Shown in pieces: positions 18,644 through 27,187 of a stretch of DNA of 64,000 bases. Every line of letters starts with the position of its first letter. Position 1 is the first letter of the stretch. This stretch comes from Thalassobacillus devorans. GTDB taxonomy: Bacteria; Bacillota; Bacilli; Bacillales; Halobacillaceae. The notes beneath the pieces were generated by a model. The model did not search any database and had not been told where the DNA came from. It saw only the letters and a list, made by a program, of their open reading frames with translations. The translations under genes and the position numbers were made by a program. The DNA lies in NCBI RefSeq assembly GCF_900176565.1, contig NZ_FXEH01000006.1, positions 186,001 through 250,000 of the forward strand, written 5' to 3'.

Positions 18644-20935
18644 ATGAAACAGATTTGCAAGATTGATGAATGGAAAGTGATCGAGGACAAGCTGCACCCG
18701 GAGGATAACCGACTGGCTGAAAGTCTAATGAGCATTGGAAACGGTCAGATGGGAATGCGTGGTAATTTTGAAGAGACCTATTCCGGTGATACACATCAAG
18801 GCACCTATGTCGGTGGGATCTATTACCCGGATAAGACCCGGGTCGGCTGGTGGAAAAATGGCTACCCGGAGTATTTCGCTAAAGTTTTGAATGCACCAAA
18901 CGTGACCGGTATCCGTGTGTTTCTTGATGGAGAAGAATTGGACTTGCATACGTGGAAAGTACACGATTTTAAACGCGAATTGAACATGAAACATGGCTAT
19001 CTGTATCGTGAATTCGATGTAACAAGCCCGGAGGGTAAACATATTATGGGGAAGGTCACTCGTTTCTTTTCTATCGTGACCACCTCTACTATTGCCATTA
19101 AGTATGAAGTGGCCTCTGAAGACTTTGATGGAAAAATTACCTTTCAGCCATACATGGATGGCGATGTCCGCAATGAAGATGCTAACTATGACGAGGATTT
19201 CTGGATGCCCGCCCACCATGAAGCAAATAAAGAAATTGCTGCATTGACCATGCGTACACGGAAAACGGAATTTGATGTGTCTGCTGCGATGAAAGCTCAG
19301 CTGGTTGGTCAGGAAACTCAAATGGAAGAGTTTACAAATGGAGAAGAATATGTCGGCCAAAAGCTCTCAGCTAATATCAAGTCCGGTGGAAAAGTGACGT
19401 TTTACAAGTACATCGCTGTCACCTCAAGCCGCCACTTTGATAAAGAGGTGCTTGCAGATGAAGCGAAACAACAAGTAGAAAATGCGGCTAAAGAAGGGTT
19501 CACTACTCTGTTCAAACAGCAAATGGAGGCCTGGGAACGCCGCTGGAACCATGCGGATGTAACGGTAGGCGGGGATGCATCTGCCCAGCAGGGAATCCGG
19601 TTTAATATTTTCCAGTTATATAATACGTACACAGGCGAAGATGCCCTGTTGAATATTGGTCCTAAAGGGTTTACCGGGGAAAAATATGGCGGTAGCACCT
19701 ATTGGGATACCGAAGCATACTGCCTGCCCTTCTACCTGGGAACAGCAGATGCTGAAGTTGCACGTAACCTATTAATCTATCGTTATCGCCATTTGGAAAA
19801 AGCGAAAGAGAATGCCGCCAAGCTTGGCATGGAAGGTGCACTCTACCCAATGGTGACGATGAACGGGGAAGAGTCACACAATGAATGGGAAATCACGTTC
19901 GAGGAAATTCACCGTAACGGTGCTATCGCTCATGCTATTTGGAACTACGTCAACTACACCGGTGATACATCCTACTTGCCGGAATACGGATTTGAAGTAC
20001 TGGCGGAAATCAGCCGCTATTGGGCAAGCCGGGTCAACTACAATCCTCGGAAAGGAAAGTATATGATTCTCGGTGTTACCGGACCGAATGAATATGAAAA
20101 CAACGTCAACAATAACTGGCATACGAACCGGATGGCCGCCTGGACACTTGAATACACACTTTCTGTGGCTTTGTTCTTAGAGCGCAATCATCAGAAGCGG
20201 TTCGTCGAGTTGAAAAATCACTTAGGTCTTACTGACGATGATTTTGATCATTGGAAAGATATCATTGAGCACATGTATTATCCGGTCGATGAGCAGCTTG
20301 GTGTGTATTTGCAGCAGGATGGCTTCCTTGATAAAGATCTGATACATGTAAGTGACCTTGATGAAGAGCATTTACCGCTTAATCAGAATTGGTCGTGGGA
20401 TCGTATTCTGCGCTCCTGCTTCATCAAACAGGCAGATGTCTTGCAAAGCATGTACTTTTTGAATCATCGCTTTCCGTTGGAAGAGAAGAAACGCAACTTC
20501 GACTTCTATGAGCCGATGACGGTCCATGAGTCCTCGTTGTCACCGTGTGTCCATTCGATTATCGCAGCGGAAATCGGCTACGAGGAAAAAGCATATGAAA
20601 TGTATTTGAGGACGGCGAGACTGGATCTGGATAACTACAACAACGACACAGAAGACGGGCTGCACATCACAAGCATGGCAGGATCGTGGCTATCCATCGT
20701 CCATGGGTTTGCAGGCATGCGTGTTGTAAAAGGGGAATTACATTTCAAACCGTTTATTCCGAAAGCCTGGGATAACTATACCTTCAAAATCAATTTCCGA
20801 GGTCACTTGATCAAGGTGAGTGTCGACCACCAGCAAGTGGTAATCACTCAGGAAGAAGGCAGCGACTTCAGCCTTTATATTCATGGTGAAGAAAACAATT
20901 TACCAACCGCTGGTATCGTAACAATTAAGCAGTAG
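18644..20935 (+). CDS. maltose phosphorylase (GH65)
   Basis: 763 residues. GH65 features: N-terminal LMSIGNGQMGMRGNFEE, KYGGSTYWDTEAYC in the barrel, and the proposed general acid Glu483 in VTGPNEYENN, equivalent to Glu487 of Lactobacillus maltose phosphorylase. It splits maltose with phosphate into glucose and beta-glucose-1-phosphate. The usual partner, beta-phosphoglucomutase, is not encoded next to it; an unrelated transporter follows. GAGGTGATG gives the ribosome site. Trehalose or kojibiose specificity cannot be excluded from sequence, but the cluster argues for maltose. Confidence 0.88.
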   Translation: MKQICKIDEWKVIEDKLHPEDNRLAESLMSIGNGQMGMRGNFEETYSGDTHQGTYVGGIYYPDKTRVGWWKNGYPEYFAKVLNAPNVTGIRVFLDGEELDLHTWKVHDFKRELNMKHGYLYREFDVTSPEGKHIMGKVTRFFSIVTTSTIAIKYEVASEDFDGKITFQPYMDGDVRNEDANYDEDFWMPAHHEANKEIAALTMRTRKTEFDVSAAMKAQLVGQETQMEEFTNGEEYVGQKLSANIKSGGKVTFYKYIAVTSSRHFDKEVLADEAKQQVENAAKEGFTTLFKQQMEAWERRWNHADVTVGGDASAQQGIRFNIFQLYNTYTGEDALLNIGPKGFTGEKYGGSTYWDTEAYCLPFYLGTADAEVARNLLIYRYRHLEKAKENAAKLGMEGALYPMVTMNGEESHNEWEITFEEIHRNGAIAHAIWNYVNYTGDTSYLPEYGFEVLAEISRYWASRVNYNPRKGKYMILGVTGPNEYENNVNNNWHTNRMAAWTLEYTLSVALFLERNHQKRFVELKNHLGLTDDDFDHWKDIIEHMYYPVDEQLGVYLQQDGFLDKDLIHVSDLDEEHLPLNQNWSWDRILRSCFIKQADVLQSMYFLNHRFPLEEKKRNFDFYEPMTVHESSLSPCVHSIIAAEIGYEEKAYEMYLRTARLDLDNYNNDTEDGLHITSMAGSWLSIVHGFAGMRVVKGELHFKPFIPKAWDNYTFKINFRGHLIKVSVDHQQVVITQEEGSDFSLYIHGEENNLPTAGIVTIKQ

Positions 20936-20965
20936 AATTCTAAGTACTTTAATACCTCACAACCA

Positions 20966-20991
20966 AGCTCAGAGCTTTTATGCTCTGAGCT
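20966..20991 (+). terminator. terminator-like hairpin after maltose phosphorylase
   Basis: Perfect 10-bp stem AGCTCAGAGC / GCTCTGAGCT with a 6-nt loop; the downstream T run is interrupted, so efficiency is uncertain. Confidence 0.6.
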
Positions 20992-21088
20992 GCTCTTGTA
21001 TTAGAAGAGACCTTCTAAAAATGAGAGTCTCGTAGGGTTAAGCTTTCCCGGAATAATAGAAAATCCATTTCCTGGTGTGATAGGATAG

Positions 21089-22024
21089 GTGGAGGCAAGG
21101 GAGGGGTGCCTTATTTATCCATATATCTTACTTATATTCGTTATTATATTCTTTTCAGGTAATATCCTTGTCGGTAAGGCAATTAATGAACTACCGCCGT
21201 TTACCATCGCTTTTTTCCGTCTGGCGGTCGCCTTTATCGTCATTTTGCCGATTGGATTACGTGGAGCGATTCAGTACCGGCACAGTTATATGGAACATAA
21301 AAAGCCATTTCTTATTATCACGCTGACAGGGATTACGTTTTTCAATACGTTCATCTACGGAGCGCTTCAATTTACTTCTTCGACAAACGTCTCTGTTCTT
21401 GAAACTGTGATTCCCGTTGCGACGGTTGTATTAAGCGCGTTTCTTTTAAAAGAAAAACTGGCCGGCGTTCAGTGGCTGGGCATCGTGCTTTCTCTGATAG
21501 GGGCTGTCTGGGTGGTGATGGACGGTCGGATTTTACAGCTGACTTTGATAGATTGGAATATCGGGGATGTCATCATGATAGGGGCCATCCTGACCTGGGC
21601 TGTCTACTCGATCATGGTGAAACAGTATATGCACTTATTCCAGACCTATGGAACGCTGCTTGTAATGACAGGAGTATCGGTGGTCGTATTATTTCCTATT
21701 GTCCTTACAGAGTGGCTGGTGGTTGGAATGCCCTCTTTGGATATATCTAAGATCACCGGTTTGTTGTATTTAGGAATTTTCCCATCTTTTATTGCCTTAA
21801 GCATGTACAACCGCGCTGTAGAACTGACAAGCGCCTCCAAGTCAGCAGTTTTTCTCAATTTCCTGCCTGTTGTAACCATGGTTGGTGCCTATTTTTGGCT
21901 GGGTGAATCGATTACTCCAATGCAAATAGTCGGGGCGCTCGTTGTTATTGGTGGGGTCATCCTGACTACTCAGTTCGGTAAATCGCAAAAAGAGTTGGAG
22001 CAGGGGATCGATTTGGAAAATTAA
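21089..22024 (+). CDS. EamA/DMT-superfamily transporter
   Basis: About 304-311 residues, ten predicted helices in two EamA repeats (…SGNILVGKAINELPPFTIAFFRLAVAF; …ASKSAVFLNFLPVVTMVGAYFWLGESI). Exports or imports small metabolites; substrate not predictable. The start is uncertain: the GTG at 21089 has no clear ribosome site, whereas a strong GGGAGGGG at 21099-21106 lies 6 nt before an in-frame ATT at 21113 that would give YPYILLIF as the N-terminus, a better-looking first helix. Confidence 0.82.
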   Translation: MEAREGCLIYPYILLIFVIIFFSGNILVGKAINELPPFTIAFFRLAVAFIVILPIGLRGAIQYRHSYMEHKKPFLIITLTGITFFNTFIYGALQFTSSTNVSVLETVIPVATVVLSAFLLKEKLAGVQWLGIVLSLIGAVWVVMDGRILQLTLIDWNIGDVIMIGAILTWAVYSIMVKQYMHLFQTYGTLLVMTGVSVVVLFPIVLTEWLVVGMPSLDISKITGLLYLGIFPSFIALSMYNRAVELTSASKSAVFLNFLPVVTMVGAYFWLGESITPMQIVGALVVIGGVILTTQFGKSQKELEQGIDLEN

Positions 22025-22085
22025 AGCCAGCAGTTTTTCAATGAGTTATAATAATAGTAAAGGGTTCAGGGTGGAGGAATTACTA

Positions 22086-22943
22086 GTGAAAATCACTTCT
22101 CATACACATGTTGATGAACAACTGGCAAAAGAGATACGCAGATTAGAAAATAATATAAAAGAGTATGATGGAATAAGAAATGAAATGTATATTGCCGATA
22201 ATCTGAACTTCGATGCCTCCTTGCCATGGGTCTTTACAATGCATAATGAAGAAGAGCTAATTTCGGTAGTTACAGCGTTCATACCTTCCAAAAAAGAAAT
22301 AGAGCTGATGGGCATCACTCATCCGGGACATAGAAGAAACGGATATTTTTCTATTTTGGAAAAGCAAGTCTATGAAACCTGGGACAAACATAACATTCCA
22401 TCACTGCTTTATGTCTTGAATGAAGATTCCCATTCTGGCAAGGCGGTGGCAGTAAAGAGGGAAGCTGTTTATCAATATACAGAGTTCCAAATGGAGTATA
22501 CAGCTGACGATCTTGAAAAAGGGACATGTAACTTGGAGATCCTGCGTGCGGGAGAGAATGATTTAGAAATACTAGCTGAGATTCAGGAGCGGGCATTCGG
22601 TCTGCCTCGGGAAGATGCCCGTACTTTCATTAACCTGGCTTTGAACAAATCGAACCATTACTTGTTCATTGGCTATTTGAATAACACCCCTGTCACGATG
22701 GGAGCGGCAGCCTTCTTGGAAGAAGCTTCCTCCATTTATGGTGTCTGCGTGCTTCCTGAACATCAAGGCTTTGGCTATGGCCGGGAGCTGATGGTTCATC
22801 TGGTTAAGGCATCAGAACAGTTGTCTGATCAAAAAATAACCCTGGAAGTCGATAGTAAAAACGAACGTGCATACCAGTTATATCGCAAACTTGGTTTTGT
22901 TGCGACTACCTCCACAGGATATTACAGAAAATCATTAATTTAG
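22086..22943 (+). CDS. tandem GNAT-family N-acetyltransferase
   Basis: 285 residues containing two GNAT folds. The first (about 1-135) has a MGITHPGHRRNGYFSIL acetyl-CoA loop; the second (about 155-285) has VCVLPEHQGFGYGRELM. The start GTG 22086 is 8 nt after GGAGG; the longer frame to 22041 lacks a site. Substrate unknown. Its start is close (61 bp) to the end of the EamA transporter gene, so co-transcription is possible. Confidence 0.8.
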   Translation: MKITSHTHVDEQLAKEIRRLENNIKEYDGIRNEMYIADNLNFDASLPWVFTMHNEEELISVVTAFIPSKKEIELMGITHPGHRRNGYFSILEKQVYETWDKHNIPSLLYVLNEDSHSGKAVAVKREAVYQYTEFQMEYTADDLEKGTCNLEILRAGENDLEILAEIQERAFGLPREDARTFINLALNKSNHYLFIGYLNNTPVTMGAAAFLEEASSIYGVCVLPEHQGFGYGRELMVHLVKASEQLSDQKITLEVDSKNERAYQLYRKLGFVATTSTGYYRKSLI

Positions 22944-22954
22944 CTTTTTAAAAG

Positions 22955-22990
22955 GTCCGTTTCCCTATCCATCTCTCACGGTAACGGACC
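22955..22990 (-). terminator. hairpin between GNAT gene and DUF4349 gene
   Basis: GGTCCGTT / AACGGACC stem with a long loop; on the minus strand it is followed by TTTT, so it may end the DUF4349 transcript. Modest strength. Confidence 0.45.
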
Positions 22991-23042
22991 CATGTAACTT
23001 TAAACAGAGACTTCAACTAACTGGAGCTTACTGCACTTTTTA

Positions 23043-23936
23043 CTAGTCCTGATTGGTGGGACGGCGCTTTCGTCTGCGTATAAGCCACCAGATAAGCGGA
23101 ATGGCGAGCAATACAAGGATGGGGGAGTAACCGATCAGTGCCACGACCATCCAGGAAATCGCTTGTGTCAGACCATTCAGTGACTGGACAAATGCCTGCT
23201 TCGTTTTCTCCCACGTATTTAAGTCCTGGTCCTTCAAATCGGGAACGTTTACTTTCGTTTCAGTTATGGACAGGCTCACGGTAGAATAGTCGCTTTGATT
23301 TTCCAGGTAGTTCATTTTTCCCTTGATGGTTTCGATTTCTTCCTGCACACGCTCCAAGTCTTGTGAAATCTCAATGAGATCTTCCGTCTTTTCGGCATCA
23401 TCCATAAACGTGAGCAGTCGCTCTTCTATTTTTTCTTTTGCTTTCAGGCGTGATTCCAAATCGACGTATTCTTCGGTCACATCCCGTCCGGAGATATTAC
23501 GGGAACCAATATTGTCACTGTAACTGCCAAGGTCATCGATAAAAGGGCGGAAGTTTTCCTGCGGCACGCGAATTCTGATATTGGCGCTCCGCTGTCCTTG
23601 TTCCATCTTGTGTACGTTAGCCTCGATAATATAAGCTTCTTGCTTGTCGATATGACTTTCCAGCTGCTCATAAAATGAATCATAATCTCTTGTACGGAGA
23701 GAGACGTCTGCATGGTAGACCATCATTTGCTCCTGTACATTTCCGATTACATTGTTTGTGTCTGAAGTCATTTCTCCTTCAGATAGACTATCATTTTTTT
23801 GAGCGGTATCTGGCATAGAGCTATCTTCTTCTGTAGCCATATCCATTCCTTCATTGGATTCGCTTCTGTCTTCAATATTGCTGCATGCCCCCAGTATAAG
23901 GAACACCCCAATGGCTATTCCAACTATTTTTTTCAT
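23043..23936 (-). CDS. DUF4349 domain lipoprotein
   Basis: 297 residues. Lipoprotein signal with LGAC lipobox (Cys about 18), a short acidic Ser/Asp/Glu linker, the DUF4349 domain (VYHADVSLRTRDYDSFYEQLESHI…) with a coiled coil (about 150-215, KEKIEERLLTFMDDAEKTEDLIEI…), and a C-terminal membrane helix followed by the basic tail RRRKRRPTNQD. So it is lipid-anchored outside and also spans the membrane. Function unknown; the family has been linked to envelope stress. Confidence 0.8.
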   Translation of the reverse strand: MKKIVGIAIGVFLILGACSNIEDRSESNEGMDMATEEDSSMPDTAQKNDSLSEGEMTSDTNNVIGNVQEQMMVYHADVSLRTRDYDSFYEQLESHIDKQEAYIIEANVHKMEQGQRSANIRIRVPQENFRPFIDDLGSYSDNIGSRNISGRDVTEEYVDLESRLKAKEKIEERLLTFMDDAEKTEDLIEISQDLERVQEEIETIKGKMNYLENQSDYSTVSLSITETKVNVPDLKDQDLNTWEKTKQAFVQSLNGLTQAISWMVVALIGYSPILVLLAIPLIWWLIRRRKRRPTNQD

Positions 23937-23986
23937 TACAACGCCCCCTTTAACAGGTTAGTCGCTCGATGTAACAAAAATGTTAC

Positions 23987-24021
23987 AAAAAAACTGCAGG
24001 CTCTCTTTTCAGAAAGCCTGC
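23987..24021 (-). terminator. terminator after the CoA-disulfide reductase/rhodanese gene
   Basis: Minus-strand hairpin with core stem GCAGGCT / AGCCTGC followed by seven T. Confidence 0.8.
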
Positions 24022-24034
24022 GGTGGGTTTACTC

Positions 24035-24331
24035 TTATACTAATTGCGTTTCTTTTTTAATTCCATTGGCAATGGAATAGGTTTTCCAGCCGCCATCGAG
24101 GTTACGTGCGTCAAACCCGTTGAGTCGAAGCAGTTTGGTTGCCAGGTAACCACGCAGGCCGACTTGGCAATTGACATGGATTGGTTTGTCTTTAGGCAGC
24201 TCTTCCATACGGTGGCGCAGATCGTGTAATGGAATATTGATTGCCCCTGGAATGAAGCCTTGTTCGAGTTCTTTCGCATCCCGGACGTCCAGTACAACAT
24301 CGCCCTGGCTTACTTTTTTTTTCGATTTCAT
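24035..24331 (-). pseudogene. rhodanese domain of the CoA-disulfide reductase fusion, shifted out of frame
   Basis: This frame encodes the C-terminal rhodanese domain (VVLDVRDAKELEQGFIPGAINIPLHDLR…, active Cys in CQVGLRG) that normally continues the reductase in CoADR-RHD fusions. It is one base out of frame with the reductase because of an A9 run (plus-strand T9 at 24314-24322): eight A would read EIEKKVSQGDVVLDV without a break. The shifted frame has its own ATG at 24329-24331 (MKSKKKVS) but no good ribosome site. Either a sequencing error, a real mutation, or slippage-prone expression. Confidence 0.75.
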
Positions 24332-25700
24332 CCCAGTGGGTGATTTCAACAGCACCATCGATAATGTTCTCTGCAACATACCCAAGCATATTGACCGGGT
24401 CTTTTGCAGAAGAGAATGGAGGTGCATAAGCAAGCTCCAAGTCTGGCAAGTCATGGACAGTCAAATCACCTTTGATAGCCGTGGCAAGTACGTCAATCCG
24501 TTTGTCTACGCCATCTTTTCCAACGATTTGGGCACCGTAGATTTTGCCGTTTTCAGGGTTGAACAGCATTTTCATGGCTAGTGATTCAGCTCCTGGATAG
24601 TATCCGGCATGGGAAGCAGGATGGATATGAATCGCTTCATACTTCCAGCCAAGATTCTTCAGACGCTTCTCGTTAACACCAGTGGCAGCAACAGTATAGT
24701 CGAATACTTTCACAATAGAAGTCCCCAACGTACCAGGATAAGCTTCTTTTCGGCCATAGATGTTGTTCGCTACAATCCGGCCCTGGCGATTAGCAGGCCA
24801 GGCAAGTGGCACCATCACTGGTTCTTTCGTAATATAGTCCTGAACTTCGATCGCGTCACCGATCGCATAGATGGATGGATCGCTTGTTTGCATATACTCG
24901 TTGACGACGATACCCCTACGGGCACCAAGTTCTAAACCTGCATCATGGGCGAGTGTGCTTTCTGGTTGAACCCCGATGGAAAGGACGATCATATCCGTAT
25001 CGATCACCTTGCCGCTTTCGAGGGCCACAATGTCCCCTTTATTGACAGATGCAATACCATCGCCAAGGATCAATTCCACGCCTTTTTCACGAAGGTGTTC
25101 ATGGACGATAGCTGCCATTTCCGGGTCGATTGGTGCCATGACTTGCGGTCCTTTTTCTACGACAGTTACTTTAGCACCACGATCAGCAAGGTTCTCAGCC
25201 ATTTCAAGACCAATGAATCCTCCACCAATAACCGTTACGTGCTTCGGCTGTTTTTCATCGACATATGCTTTAATCCGGTCTGTATCCGGAATGTTTCTTA
25301 ATGTAAAATAGGTGCTTTCTTTCAATCCAGGAAGTGGGGGCACAATCGGCTTGGCTCCTGGAGATAGAATTAAATCATCATAGCTTTGCTGGTAAACTTC
25401 TCCAGTTTTCAAATCTTTGATTTCAATTTGTTTTTCTTCACGATTAATTTTTTGAACTTCTGCAGAAGTGCGAATATCCATATTAAAGCGGGCTTCCATA
25501 CGATCGACCGTCTGAACAAGCAGCTTACTTCGTTCTTCGATAGTTCCTCCGATATAGTATGGCAAGCCGCAGTTTGCGAATGAAATATATTCTCCTCGTT
25601 CAATTAAGATGATTTGGCTTTCCTCATCTAATCTTCTCAATCTGGCAGCGGCTGTAGCACCACCAGCAACTCCTCCAACAATTACAATCTTTTTAGACAT
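24192..25700 (-). CDS. cdr: CoA-disulfide reductase (FAD/NAD-dependent), rhodanese fusion interrupted by frameshift
   Basis: Pyridine nucleotide-disulfide reductase of the CoADR/Nox type. FAD motif VIVGGVAGGATAAARLRR at the N-terminus, single active Cys44 in SFANCGLPYY, NAD motif VIGGGFIGLEMAENL, and IYAIGDAIEV. It reduces CoA disulfide or persulfides; with rhodanese it handles sulfane sulfur. Start at 25698-25700 after GGGAGG. About 460 residues are authentic, up to THWDEIEKK; the following residues (SKPGRCCTGRPG...) are a shifted-frame tail that replaces the rhodanese domain. A promoter with a GC-rich operator-like spacer lies upstream. Confidence 0.85.
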   Translation of the reverse strand: MSKKIVIVGGVAGGATAAARLRRLDEESQIILIERGEYISFANCGLPYYIGGTIEERSKLLVQTVDRMEARFNMDIRTSAEVQKINREEKQIEIKDLKTGEVYQQSYDDLILSPGAKPIVPPLPGLKESTYFTLRNIPDTDRIKAYVDEKQPKHVTVIGGGFIGLEMAENLADRGAKVTVVEKGPQVMAPIDPEMAAIVHEHLREKGVELILGDGIASVNKGDIVALESGKVIDTDMIVLSIGVQPESTLAHDAGLELGARRGIVVNEYMQTSDPSIYAIGDAIEVQDYITKEPVMVPLAWPANRQGRIVANNIYGRKEAYPGTLGTSIVKVFDYTVAATGVNEKRLKNLGWKYEAIHIHPASHAGYYPGAESLAMKMLFNPENGKIYGAQIVGKDGVDKRIDVLATAIKGDLTVHDLPDLELAYAPPFSSAKDPVNMLGYVAENIIDGAVEITHWDEIEKKSKPGRCCTGRPGCERTRTRLHSRGNQYSITRSAPPYGRAA

Positions 25701-25728
25701 TTTATTTTCCTCCCTAACCATTGTATTA

Positions 25729-25766
25729 ATACCCCTAACCGTATGATATAACGGGGAGGGGGTAAT
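25729..25766. promoter_or_regulatory. CsoR/CstR-like operator candidate
   Basis: ATACCCC and GGGGGTAAT form an imperfect inverted repeat whose GC-rich part fills the spacer of the reductase promoter. CstR persulfide sensors use operators with C-tract and G-tract arms and control rhodanese/CoADR genes in other Firmicutes. No cstR gene is visible in the window. Confidence 0.4.
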
Positions 25767-25771
25767 TACAA
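25743..25771 (-). promoter_or_regulatory. SigA promoter of the CoA-disulfide reductase gene
   Basis: On the minus strand TTGTAA, 17-bp spacer, TATCAT, about 50 bp upstream of the start codon. Confidence 0.6.
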
Positions 25772-25946
25772 CAGGTAAACAAGCAGTTTATGTTACAAAT
25801 TTGTGAATGAGTGAACATTGGAAGGTTTTCGGTAATATTGAAGAAGTTGGGCATGAATATAAAAAGGATTAGAAAACTTGCTCATCTCCAAGTCCTTATG
25901 GCGAAAGTCTGGCTATTTTTTAATAATGTTAAACTTCCTTAAAGCA

Positions 25947-25979
25947 TAAAAAAGCTGCCTCCTTCTTGGAAGAGGCAGC
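25947..25979 (-). terminator. terminator after the DegV gene
   Basis: GCTGCCTC / GAGGCAGC stem; on the minus strand it is followed by six T. The remaining 25772-25946 stretch holds nothing I can support. Confidence 0.82.
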
Positions 25980-26009
25980 ATGGAAATACATGAAGAGAGA
26001 GATGAAAAC

Positions 26010-26870
26010 TCATTTGTAAGGTTTGTTGAGAAAGAAAAGAGCGATGGTACCCGGTCCGGCATGGGCGCCGATCACGGAGCCAACCATCTCGATATGGATT
26101 TGTTTGGTGCCAAATTCGTCACGGATCATCATGGCCAATTGCTCTGCGTTTTCCAGATCATCACCGTGGCTGATGGCAATTGGCTGGTTGGAAAGGTCTT
26201 CGCCACGTTCTTTCATGACTTCCACCATTCGCTTCAAGACTTTTTTAGAACCGCGGATTTTTTCCAGTGGGATGAGTTTACCATCTTCTACATGAAGCAA
26301 AGGCTTAATTTTCAAGAGTGTCCCGACAAAAGCTGCTGTCTTGCTGACGCGCCCGCCACGATATAAATATTCTAAGTCATCGACCGTGAAAATGTGTTCC
26401 ATATGTTTGGCATGATAGGTGCAAGTATCAAGGATTTCCTGTACCGATGCACCTTCCGCAGCCAGTTCAGCGGCACGCAGTACGACAAGTCCGTAACCTA
26501 AGGAAGCACATTTGGTATCAACAACATGCAACTCAAAATCCGGGTACTCTGTTTTCACTTCATCTTCCATCATTTTTGCTGTCTGATATGTACCGGATAA
26601 TTCGGAAGAGAAAGCGAAATAAATGCATGGCTGGCCAGTCTCCGCATAGCGTGTGAAAACTTCCTGGAAGGTCTGTGGGGAGACTTGAGAGGTTTTTGGT
26701 GCAGCCCCGTCCCGCATTGCGTCATACACTTTTTTCGGGGTGATGGTCTTACCATCAAGATATTCCTCTTCATTCAACGTTACTTTCAGTGGTACCATTT
26801 CAATGTTATAACGTTCGAAATGGTCGTGGGACAAATCACTTGCCGAATCAGCAATGATTTTAACATCCAT
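26010..26870 (-). CDS. DegV family fatty-acid-binding protein (YitS-like)
   Basis: 286 residues. DegV start VKIIADSASDLS, then PLKVTLNEEEYLDG, TSQVSPQTF, SSELSGTYQTA and RGGRVSKTAAFVG are all family hallmarks. DegV (FakB-type) proteins hold a fatty acid for phosphorylation by FakA. Start ATG 26868-26870 lies 7 nt after AAGGTG; another ATG two codons upstream is too close. It stands where yitS stands in B. subtilis, divergent from yitT. Confidence 0.88.
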   Translation of the reverse strand: MDVKIIADSASDLSHDHFERYNIEMVPLKVTLNEEEYLDGKTITPKKVYDAMRDGAAPKTSQVSPQTFQEVFTRYAETGQPCIYFAFSSELSGTYQTAKMMEDEVKTEYPDFELHVVDTKCASLGYGLVVLRAAELAAEGASVQEILDTCTYHAKHMEHIFTVDDLEYLYRGGRVSKTAAFVGTLLKIKPLLHVEDGKLIPLEKIRGSKKVLKRMVEVMKERGEDLSNQPIAISHGDDLENAEQLAMMIRDEFGTKQIHIEMVGSVIGAHAGPGTIALFFLNKPYK

Positions 26871-27187
26871 TAACATTCACCTTCTTATAATAAGGAATAA
26901 ATTAAGCTTGTTTGTTTCAAGTTTATGACTATAATAGGAAACTGTCAAAACATTTCGCACGGATGGCGGGTATTTTGTGATTATTTTTTCCTAGAGTGGG
27001 GAACTGAGAATTGGTGCTTGATTTTCGCGGAACGTGGTGATAAAAAAAGAATAGCGCTTTTTTGTACTTATAGTATAGTTAGCTATTATAAAAGGTTAAA
27101 AGTGCAGGGGATACGAAGGCTTTTGGTGTAAAAGTTGACGAAAAGCCTGAATATTTTAATTAGATGAGTGTTTGGAAGGAGGCCCTT
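26871..27187. other. divergent degV-yitT intergenic region
   Basis: Contains a candidate yitT promoter at 27062-27089 (TTGTAC, 16 bp, TATTAT). Downstream lies an inverted repeat AGGCTTTT...AAAAGCCT around 27115-27150, possibly an attenuator in the yitT leader. A short plus-strand open frame (26925-27131) has no credible start. No gene supported. Confidence 0.5.

Noticed and set aside
24035-24454. Independent rhodanese gene starting at 24454
   Set aside because: The first part of this frame is antiparallel nonsense relative to the conserved reductase frame; only the part after the A9 run is rhodanese, so it is a frameshifted domain.
26925-27131. 68-residue plus-strand frame upstream of yitT
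   Set aside because: No ribosome site; overlaps the predicted yitT promoter.
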